A DNA stretch of 64,000 nt from Aaosphaeria pasadenensis (taxonomy: Eukaryota; Ascomycota; Dothideomycetes; Pleosporales), in assembly GCA_022813625.1 (NCBI GenBank), contig JAKLMB010000013.1:744001-808000 (forward strand), given 5' to 3'. The first letter of the stretch is position 1; the number at the start of each line of letters is the position of its first letter. Below are positions 55,352 to 64,000 of the stretch, piece by piece. The translations under genes were made by a program, and so were the position numbers. The notes below the pieces were generated by a model. That model worked only from the letters and a program-made list of their open reading frames with translations. It did no database searches and was not told the origin of the DNA.

Positions 55352-58188
55352 AGTGAAGAGCGATTCCGAATCGGAACGAGTGACGGAATTTCAGGCAAAA
55401 ACAGAGTGACCTTTCGTTGGATGGAAGAGAAGGCTCGATGAAGTTGAAATATATTGAGGGGATAGCCGGATATATGTATCTGCAGTTGGTACGTATGCGC
55501 AATGCGTGAATGTGTTTATTATTGATTGAAAAGGCAAGAAGCAGTTGTATTAGATCGCCACAGGGTTCAATGCATGGATTGGTACGAGAAACACCCACTG
55601 GGGCTGGAGAAGGGCGTGCAGCTGATGCTTCAATTGAGTCTTTGGCCACTCCGGCAAATAGCAACGAGAAGAAGGCTGGGAGTGAACGGACGGTCCTAGG
55701 CGGGCATGCAACGTGTAAGATGGAGTGATGCAACGTTATGCACTTTTCGAGTAGCCGCGTATTGAATTTCTTCCTCCTCAAGGCACCCGACGCGCTTGAC
55801 CAACATTCAAGGGTGTATGTGAATAAGGCACCTCGACCTCGTGGACGGCCGGGTAGACGAATATGGCAAAGGAACCGTGCGCCTGGTCCTGAGTCTCACC
55901 CTGACCGAGCTAGAGACATTGTAGAATTAATGATTGGAGCAAGTTGGGGATATCGGAAGACGGACGAGTGATGAAGAGTATTCAAGCTTCTAGTCTATGC
56001 AATTCAACTGCAGGGACGCGATATTCGAAAGGGTGCCGGGATACAGAAATGGGGAAACCGATAATATGGACGTGCAGGAAGGACAAAGGAATCCCGAGTA
56101 TCAATTCACCACTCGTACGGTGCAAATTAGCAGTGGAGTGTTGGTAGGTGAAGGGAAAGGATCTCGCATTCGAGAAGAGAGTTTGAGATCGACTTGCGAG
56201 GAGCAGGAATCATCCCAGCAACGCTTCATTGCTTTGCTCAACCCCAATACTCCACTCCACTCTGCTCCAGGAAGCACCCAAACCCAGAGTGGCATTGATC
56301 ATCGCAGGTGGATCGACCATTGATGACCCCACCAACCGGCGAGATAGCGAACATCTACTATGAGGTACGACTTCGTAGCGTTGAGTGCTCCCATCTCCCA
56401 GAATAGGAACAAGAACAGCGGTCTTACTTCGAAGCTTCAGGAGCGAAATTGGTGCATACACCGTCCCGATAGTAAACGTATGTGATGGGACGCTGATCCT
56501 TGATGGAGGAGGGTGATGACAGGCGTCCAAGTAGAGTGTAGGTCGTCATCAAGCCCACCATTATTGCGCCGCGTTCCATCAGCCGTTATCCCCATCAAAT
56601 TTCATTGATGCAGTCCTCGCAAGGAGATCTGGGAACGGCCGGGTTGACCTACCATAATAATTGGGGATGTCTCAGGCGGGATGACGCCCACGTTGTGCAA
56701 ATATACGCCCGCCCATGCCGAAAATGTAAGCACACATAGAAACCCCGAGTCGGATGGAGAAATGGTTGGTTGGAATTGTCAGATGAGCCATATGGTATTC
56801 TGCAGAAGGGTGGTATAGAATATGAGATTGGCTGCGACGTACCGGGGCACGAGGGACTGCAGAGACTGGAGGCAGGGACAGGAGTGTGTGCAGTATGCAG
56901 CGTGCCGTGTGCCTGAACGAGAGGAAGGGTACAGTTCGAACTTAACTCGAGGGATGCGAAAATGAGTTGGGATTGGGTTTGGAAATAGGATGTTAAGTTG
57001 TGTCTGACAAAGGCTACTGGAGGGTTCGGCTGCACTTAGCATTAGCATTCCAATGTCCCATTGTCCTGCTATCCCTTTTCTCGTCTTGTCTTATGCTCCA
57101 TCATCGGCGTGTGCCTTCGAAATATCCTATGTCATAATTCTTTAACCCAAAAATGATTGAAGTGTTTTGTTCCGCATGTTTTGTAACCTTCCAACGCCAC
57201 GTTGTGCCCCACAAAATCCTCCAGAGGTTCACCTCCCGTGTAATACTATTCAGCCGCGAATCGCCGTCCACAGACAGTAAATACACAACAACACCTTCCT
57301 TTCTTTCTCAATTTCAATATGCACTATGGATCAACACTTCGTATACATCTACACCCCGTGAGCACTACAGCAGCACATCCACCATGTTGTACAACATAGG
57401 ATCCAGGCCGCCACGTGTTCTCGAAACTCCCGCACTATGCAAGACCTTGATATGCATCTGATGGAATTGCTAATGTCTAAATTGAAATCAAAGGAAGCTC
57501 AATTGCTGAAATGTCCCGTGAATTTGAATCGGAATAATTAAATAAAATCGAATTGAAAATGCACTGCCCGCTTCAGTGTTGCTATAAAACCAGATAAGGT
57601 ATCCCCCGTCTCCTCCATACCCCATTTGCAACATGGCCATCACTATTGCCGGCATCTAAAACAGTAAAAAGCGGTATATGAGGCAATTCAACCTCCCGAA
57701 TAAATGTTACATACACAAACCCTGGTAATCAATTCGGGTCCCCGAACATCCTCCCACGCCACCGCGGCGATTGTTATTCTTCGGAGCTACGCGCGATTGC
57801 GCCACTTTATGTGTACTACCAACCAGCACGTGCGCTTTAGTTAATATAGTTATATTTATATTCATGTAGTTTAAGATTTGTGGGAGTACAGCATGGTCAT
57901 TACCGGCGGTATACGAGGTATTCAAGGCCTGAGGATACGACGTACTTTCGTCGTGTTGTATGAGCAAGCATGTTAGTCCTAAGGATTGGGCTTATTACAG
58001 TTGGTACGTTAAAAAAAGTGATGGCTTCTTCGGAGCTTGTGCTATAGAGGATTGACCCATAAGTCCAGAAGCCTACAGATGAGGTTCCATCGTTTGAGAT
58101 GTGACGGCATCTTTTTATATCAACAAAATAGAGTGGAGTCTGACTCGTTGCGGATCTGACAATTCATCGAAGTAACTACCAAAACCCT
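55352..58188. other. 2.8 kb intergenic stretch
   Basis: No gene seen. It contains isolated CACGTG sites near 57414 and 57827 and AT-rich DNA around 57530-57700. Open frames such as 55206-55781 and 56649-57035 (minus) have no recognisable motifs; the first overlaps the oxidase start. Confidence 0.5.
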
Positions 58189-60219
58189 TCATGTATAATA
58201 CCTTCCCTTCTCAACTGGCCTGACTGCCTCTCCCTCGACTGCAGCTAGAGCAATCCTCCCGACCTCAGCCTCCTGCTCGACGTCTCCAAAACGAAGCTTT
58301 GTGTTCCTGTGATTTCGTATCCACTCATCAGACGACCATGTAGAGGAACCCTTTACCTCCCCCAGTCTGTGATTCAGGAAGGCGATTGCAGTTGACCCCA
58401 AGGTGTCGGGCGTGAGAGTGAAGAGACGAAGGACTGCGCCCGCAACCGCGAAGACGAACGCAACCAGGGACGCGAACATGAGCAAACCCAGCCAGACACG
58501 GTTGCAACGGACGACATCCTGCCTGACGGTCGTGGTTCCCGTAAACTTTAACAACATGTCGTATCTACTCTCCGTAGCGTCGAAATTGCCCGTCATTGCC
58601 GTAGTATTGAAACTGATATACGCGATCGTATTTAACAGTTGTGCCATTCGGAGCTCGAACGTCGCACGGTCTATCTCTTCGTAGATTCGTCCCTCGTCCA
58701 CGCGAATACTGCTGAAGGCATTGTACGGGTTTCTGAAGTAGGCATCCAGCGGGTTCTCCATGTCTTCTGGAAGTTTAATCGGAAATAGGGTGCCCAAAAC
58801 GGCCACCAGACTGCCGGGAAGGTCCGCACGGAGGGCTAAGTCGAAGGCGGTGATGATCCTGTCCGCCGGGAGATTGGGTGATAGGCGCACGGCGGAAGGG
58901 TTGCATGTGCTTCCAGATACATGTCCAGACTGAGATCCTGTGCAGGTCATGTTTGTGTCGACGTACGTCGTTGTGAGTATACATTCCGCTCGCGTGGATC
59001 CTGATATCCACAGGAGTCTCCTCGCTTCGTGAGAATGTCGTCCCTGTGAGAACCGTGTGATGTTACAATGAGACGCGAACTTGAGATAAAAATCGAAGTT
59101 GTCGACAATTTCATAGGAGCAGCTCGGATCATCGGGGAGGGACCCTGGCTCTGTCAAAGGGAGGCCTTTGGTGGAATTTGCTGATCGATCGCTTGGCCCA
59201 AATGTAGGACAGGAGACAGAGAGGTAGGAGCCGGAGAGAATGAACGATGTGTTGCCCAGCAATGGTAGATTTTGCATTGGTATACCTACGAGAGATGAGT
59301 ACGTCACATTTTGTCCATTTTGAATGTCGATCCAGTCAGTGGCTCTCCGAGATTCAAAGGATTCAATAGCAGGAAGCCGCACATTGCCCCATATATCTTG
59401 GTTGCGCGTATCTAGAAGTCTGGCCGCCATCATCGAGGCAATCATACTGCTGGAAATTTCAATATGATTCCAATCCGCTCTCGCGCCATAACTATAGAGA
59501 TACTTTGAGAACGTCTTCAATGCAGTCAGGGTTGTCTCCATACTGGTATCATTGGGTACATTGGAGATGACTCGCAACGATGCTTGACTTCCCAATGGAG
59601 ATAGGCACCATATCCCAATGATCGCAACGGCCAGGAGATTGAATGCCCGGAGGTTGATCTGTGTGGTAATGGCGCGTGAGATAGTCTGGCTACCAAGGCA
59701 TTGCTCGAGGAGTCCAATCGAAGTGCCTTTGCTACTCTGTACGTTCCATGTGGCAAAGCTCTTCAAGCTGGCACTTGCGATGGCCGCGAACAGAACTGGA
59801 AAGATAGTAGGACCCTATACGTATAATTTATTTAGCTATGCTGTGGAGAGCTACGACAGAGCTATACGACTTTTCGAAACACAACTCACATATTGTGAAA
59901 TCTCGATCAGTGTGTATCCTACTGAGCCAGGCTCTGCCGGACTCCCATCGTACTGATACACCATGATTCCAAAGACTGTGAATAACAGCGCCAGAAATGC
60001 GACGACCAAATCTAGCCCCAGCCTCACACATCGGTGAAGCCAGGATATACGGAGAGGCTGAGGCGATGGTGATGCTAGTGTTGCAGCCTTGTGGTGTCGT
60101 TCGCCATCAGAGTTCGAATCTATGACGTACTGCTCGGTGACCGATATTTCATCCGCTTCAGTGTCGTAATCTGTTGTTGACGGGACGGCCTCATACAGAG
60201 GCTGCTTCGGTACACTCAT
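58189..60219 (-). CDS. unknown membrane protein with large external loop
   Basis: Uncharacterised fungal membrane protein of 651 aa. Exons 60219-59890 and 59814-58189; the intron (GTGAGT...GTATAG, phase 0) joins ISQY to GPTIFPVLF. The N-terminus is hydrophilic, with an acidic stretch. Hydrophobic segments lie at about 65-90, 111-127, 167-186 and 550-575. The 360-residue region between the third and fourth is probably lumenal or extracellular: it has many Asn-x-Ser/Thr sites and several Cys. The tail is cytosolic and ends with RPVEKGRYYT. This plan (three N-terminal helices, long loop, one late helix) matches a class of hypothetical proteins common in Pezizomycotina; I know no function. Single-copy frame with no breaks, so likely a real gene. 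Confidence 0.8.
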
Positions 60220-61398
60220 TGTACACGAATGAGGGTTGCGAAGGATTATTCAAGATTGCGGGCTATTCTTCCAGCTTTATATGGCCAGCGCCACATGCTT
60301 ACGCACAGCCCATAGGTACTTGGTTGAGACGCCTCTCGCAGTAGGTGGCAGGAGATCTCAACTCCATTTGCAGAAGTAGATATTTTTAGTTCATCGTCCC
60401 TCGATAACAAGTCGTGCCATTGGCCGCGATAGAAGTGTTCGTCTTTGCTTTTCTTCGGTTATGCATGAGAACGAGTGTTCAGAGGTCTCAGCCTTGTCAC
60501 CTCATACCAGTTGTACGTACATACATGTACATACATATATTTGCCCAAAGCCCATCATAATCGCCACTAGAGCAACTAGCACAGTCCCATATTCCCCCTC
60601 ACTAGGCTCAGCTTGTCCCTATAGGCTCGTACGCAGCGATCGATCTCTTTCCCTACAATAGTATTGAAGATCTAGCAATCCGTCCCGATGGTCTTATCCT
60701 AGGCGTCCCCTCGAAGTGATTCGGTTCGAGACTTCGGAAGTCGTCAAGACATCTTTATCCTCCTCTGATATTCCGAGGAAGCGGGATGCGGTAGTACGTT
60801 TCCAGGTTATCTGCATGGTGTAGTAGAAAGTACACAAGTAGAGGGTATTGGGAGAGGGGTAAATGCAAAGGGATGGAATCGAACTGACTTGCCATGGAAT
60901 TGTAGGTTGGCAGAGGGAATGAGATATCGTGGAATTTGGTAGGTTGGTCAGAGGTTGAGGTGCGCGTAAGTTGCCTGAATAGTCGACGGGGCGTGGAGGG
61001 AGGGAGAGGGAGGGAGGGAGAAAGGACGTCACAGCATGCGCCCAAGAGGGGTACATGTAGCGGTAGCAGCAAATCGAGAAGCCGGAAAGGTACAATTCTA
61101 GATGTGGGCTTGAAATGGTTCCAGATTTATTGATGTTTTTTGCATTACAAATTGCTATTGCGATTCACCATTGCGGTTATGTATATATATGTATCTATAT
61201 CATTATGCGTGAGACAGTGAGACAGTATCCCATTTGAGTCTCTATCCTTGTACATTAGTGTGACATGTCCTTTCCTACCGTTACTCCTATTCATTAAAAT
61301 CCCACTGGGTCTCTCCAAGCGAGACCGGTACCTTTCGCCAGATCCACCAGCAAATCCATCGGTTAAACGAAGATGAAGTATTGCCGCCGTATCATCCT
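60220..61398. other. intergenic
   Basis: No gene supported. A pyrimidine/purine-biased patch near 61000-61025 and a (TACA)n-like patch near 60515-60540 are present. A 133-codon frame at 60694-61095 (minus) lacks motifs. Confidence 0.5.
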
Positions 61399-63726
61399 TC
61401 AAGGATGCATAAAGCCGTCTCCCTTCATATGGCATTGTGTGCTCAGGCCAAACGTATCCTCGAATGCCTTCACCTTCTGCATTGCAACGGCCGAAGAGAC
61501 CTTCACGCGACGCTGCTGGAGTTTCTTCGTGGCCTCTCCAGTAGTTCGCTTGCCATAATTGCTGCTCACGCAATTGTTCCCTTCTCCCCATTGTGCATCC
61601 GCTGCTGCGCGCCAGACGGCCGTGATATCAACCGTCATCTCAGGTGTGTAGTAAAGTCGGCAGTCAGCCTCCTCGTAGATGAATTGAAGCGCTACACCAG
61701 AGTCGTCCTCATATTGGAGTCCATCACGCACATTCACACCTGGAGAACTGGCCACGCGGTTGAAGACAATCTCGTTGTAGTAATCCGTACGGAGAACCGA
61801 GCTGTTTAGTGCCGCTTTCTCTTCAGGAGATCCAAGTGAAATGGCGGTCTTGGCCAAATTCTGGATGTATGCGAATTGATAGTTATTAGTTCCCTTAACA
61901 CCTCCAATGGCTTGGATTTGATTCTTGTTGCTGCGGCCTCCGAGTGCAATAGTTTTCACACCTGCTTGCTTCGTCATAAATTCGCTGAAAATCGTGCATG
62001 TAGAAGCGCAGTAACCGTCTGTGAGGATGACAACGTTTTCGGACTCGAAAGGTGTAGGTTTAGAGGATTCGTTCGCAAGTGGGCCATATCCAGTAATGTT
62101 GATGCCGCCGGAATTCCAGGTAATATGTACATCTGAGACATTCCATCGAGAGGGGGTAGTGTACTCGTCTAAAAAGCAGTTAGTATGGGCTTGTAATGGT
62201 GACTTCTCTGCCGACTTACCTCCATTGACCTCTTGAGGTCCGAATTTCTCATCCCACGACTGGAAGTTCTCACCATCAACAGTCAAATCCGAGTGATAAT
62301 CGAAATAAGAGGACTGGATCTGCTTGACAGAGCCGTTGGTGGTTGGAACACGGGGAATTTTACTGGCCCAGCTACTGTAGCTTTGTCCAATAAGGTCCAG
62401 AGACTCTGTAGCGCGGAAACGATCAACTCCGATAGGTTCAATTGATGGGAAAAGCTGACGGAAAAGATCATAGCCCTGCAGAATAGTACCTCCTCCGTTT
62501 GCTTGAAGATCAATGATCAACTTAGTCTTTCCTGCAGCAAGAGCCTTCGGCAAGAACTCCTTCGTAGTCCTTTGGAAACCGATCTCGGCGCTTTCGCTAC
62601 CAACAAAGTTGGGTACCTGCAGGACCGCAACATCTTCATATCCAGGGGCATCGATGAAGAATCCATTGATCAGATTTCCCGGGCCAGCCTGAATTGGCTC
62701 TGGGTAGCCAGGGGGAGTGGCAGCAACTTCTGCAAAGTTCTGCTCCGGAGCTTCGCCTAGAGTCGACGCCTCACCGCTCGAAGCGCCGAAGTAGAAGTAC
62801 TTCTTCGCGACATCCTCGCCACTGGTGATGTTGCGGAAAGAAAGGATAGGTCGTGCGAAGTTCTGCATGGTATAAGAGGATCCATTCTCAAACTTGAGGG
62901 TGGTTGTTGGCCCAGGATAGACGAAACGGCCACGTCCACCACCGGTGAACATTCCCGTACCACTACCAGATAATCCGAGGCTAATCTGGGCCAATTCGTA
63001 AAAGACGTTGTTGTACAACGCATCGCGATCCTGGAGAGAGCCGTATTGACTGAGCGCCTCGAGGTAGTCGGAAACATCCTGGCCGTCGATTTTCGTGATG
63101 GCGGAAGGAGTGTATGAGATGTTCTTGTACTGCATTCCGAGAACATCATGGAAGGCGAAAACGGAGGGTAGCTTCTTACCATCTTCCGATACGGACACCA
63201 GAGGTACCGTGCGACCGAAAGAGAAGACTCCACCGACGGAGTCAGGAATGTATCCGAAGTGGCCGTCGTGAGCAGACTGGATCAGGGTGTACAGGGCCCA
63301 ACCGAATTGGTATTCATTTTTGAACTTTCCAGCATCGATGTCAGAAGAGATCTTGTCAAGTCCACCGAGGATGTCAATTGGAGGCTGAACCTTCTCCGAG
63401 TACTCAGAGGGAGGATTCTTCAGTGCTACTAAAGTGCTTTGCCATTGGATGTATACAGGCAAAGCATCCAACAAACTTTTGGCGGAAGTGACGTTGAGTG
63501 GAATGGAGTTTAGACAATCGTAGGCAATCTTGGCGGGGATCATTGTGTTGACCCTCTTCTCGTCTGCCCAAATGGCCTGAGAAGCTTGGGCACATGGACT
63601 GGTGGCATTGACGGCATTTTCCTGGCGAAGTTGAATCCGTTCAATCTGAGGCTGGGGTGGCGCAACTGGTGTAGCAGTGGCGATGGCAGCCAAGCCTGTC
63701 ACGGCTAGAAATGTGGAAGACTTCAT
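61399..63726 (-). CDS. secreted S41-like serine peptidase
   Basis: Secreted protein of the fungal S41 (C-terminal processing peptidase/CPAF-like) group. The open frame is continuous for 775 codons, but a 51-nt intron (62219-62169; GTAAGT donor, TACTAAC branch point, TTTTAG acceptor) is embedded in it, so the mature form is probably 758 aa from exons 63726-62220 and 62168-61399. Residues 1-18 are a signal peptide, and a propeptide ending near the LRQ residues is possible. GHFGYIPDSVGGVF belongs to the N-terminal domain, LIIDLQANGGG is the core strand, and DGYCASTCTIFSEF holds the likely catalytic Ser (about residue 558) flanked by two Cys. RSNKNQIQAIGGVKG follows. Many Asn-glycosylation sites. 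Substrate is unknown; the group is common in saprotrophs and pathogens. Confidence 0.88.
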   Translation of the reverse strand: MKSSTFLAVTGLAAIATATPVAPPQPQIERIQLRQENAVNATSPCAQASQAIWADEKRVNTMIPAKIAYDCLNSIPLNVTSAKSLLDALPVYIQWQSTLVALKNPPSEYSEKVQPPIDILGGLDKISSDIDAGKFKNEYQFGWALYTLIQSAHDGHFGYIPDSVGGVFSFGRTVPLVSVSEDGKKLPSVFAFHDVLGMQYKNISYTPSAITKIDGQDVSDYLEALSQYGSLQDRDALYNNVFYELAQISLGLSGSGTGMFTGGGRGRFVYPGPTTTLKFENGSSYTMQNFARPILSFRNITSGEDVAKKYFYFGASSGEASTLGEAPEQNFAEVAATPPGYPEPIQAGPGNLINGFFIDAPGYEDVAVLQVPNFVGSESAEIGFQRTTKEFLPKALAAGKTKLIIDLQANGGGTILQGYDLFRQLFPSIEPIGVDRFRATESLDLIGQSYSSWASKIPRVPTTNGSVKQIQSSYFDYHSDLTVDGENFQSWDEKFGPQEVNGGKSAEKSPLQAHTNCFLDEYTTPSRWNVSDVHITWNSGGINITGYGPLANESSKPTPFESENVVILTDGYCASTCTIFSEFMTKQAGVKTIALGGRSNKNQIQAIGGVKGTNNYQFAYIQNLAKTAISLGSPEEKAALNSSVLRTDYYNEIVFNRVASSPGVNVRDGLQYEDDSGVALQFIYEEADCRLYYTPEMTVDITAVWRAAADAQWGEGNNCVSSNYGKRTTGEATKKLQQRRVKVSSAVAMQKVKAFEDTFGLSTQCHMKGDGFMHP

Positions 63727-64000
63727 TGTGTTGTATGTGAAGTTTGAGTGAAGTTATCAAAATCCGGACACAAACGAGTGTATCAAGAAAAGACGACGAC
63801 AGACAGCAATTGATTGACGGTGTCACCCACGAATCAATTCTAACGAAGGGCAATGGATTGGATTGCCCGTGGCCCCGACACAAAAAAAAGAGTGTGTGAG
63901 AGGGAGGAGAAAGAAAGAGGATGGTAGAGGAGGAAAGAAGAAGAAGAAGCAAGCGGCAACGACTGCAGTCTTAATTAAGATAGAGTGATGGAAGGTGGAA
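63727..64000. other. promoter side of the S41-like gene
   Basis: Upstream flank, purine-rich near 63900-63950 on the plus strand. No gene seen. Confidence 0.5.

Overview
The window looks like nuclear DNA from a filamentous ascomycete (Pezizomycotina). The evidence is short introns (about 45-220 nt) with GTRNGT donors, CTRAC/CTAAY branch points and YAG acceptors, multi-exon genes on both strands, and fungal-only families: Zn2Cys6 factors, RTA1-like proteins, VTC with SPX, a CRT10-like protein and a haem aldoxime dehydratase. I see no bacterial operons, CRISPR array or clear tRNA. I could not fix the class or species.

Layout. 0.9-8.3 kb is an accessory-looking block: two tandem paralogous Zn2Cys6 regulators, a DHA1-type MFS exporter, a tiny membrane protein and an RTA1-family protein. 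A 12-nt motif, AATACGCGTAAA, recurs 0.3-0.5 kb upstream of several of these starts. 8.3-13.4 kb is gene-poor. 13.4-18.4 kb holds a secreted CAP protein, a cluster of DNA hairpins, a decayed APH-kinase relic, a doubtful small gene and an unknown protein made of two tandem repeats. 19.2-44.7 kb is mostly conserved core genes: a VTC polyphosphate-complex subunit, a CRT10-like WD protein, the mitochondrial citrate/oxoglutarate carrier YHM2, mitochondrial citrate synthase, an Nrd1/Seb1 RNA-binding factor, a LOG-type phosphoribohydrolase, a CLPTM1 homologue and a SPATA20/YyaL thioredoxin-fold protein. 45.5-63.7 kb is accessory again: aldoxime dehydratase plus nitrilase, a Cys-rich secreted protein, an F-box protein interrupted by a frame break, a secreted bicovalent-FAD oxidase, a four-pass membrane protein and a secreted S41-like peptidase.

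How genes may work together. The dehydratase (aldoxime to nitrile) and nitrilase (nitrile to acid) form a complete two-step route side by side on the same strand. YHM2 and citrate synthase, 2.7 kb apart on the same strand, make and export mitochondrial citrate. The two regulators, MFS exporter and RTA1 protein could form a small stress or drug-efflux module under one motif. The VTC gene has a CACGTG box about 0.3 kb upstream, which fits phosphate control.

Exon borders were placed by hand from splice signals, reading-frame arithmetic and family expectations. Functions are from recognition of family motifs, not from searches.
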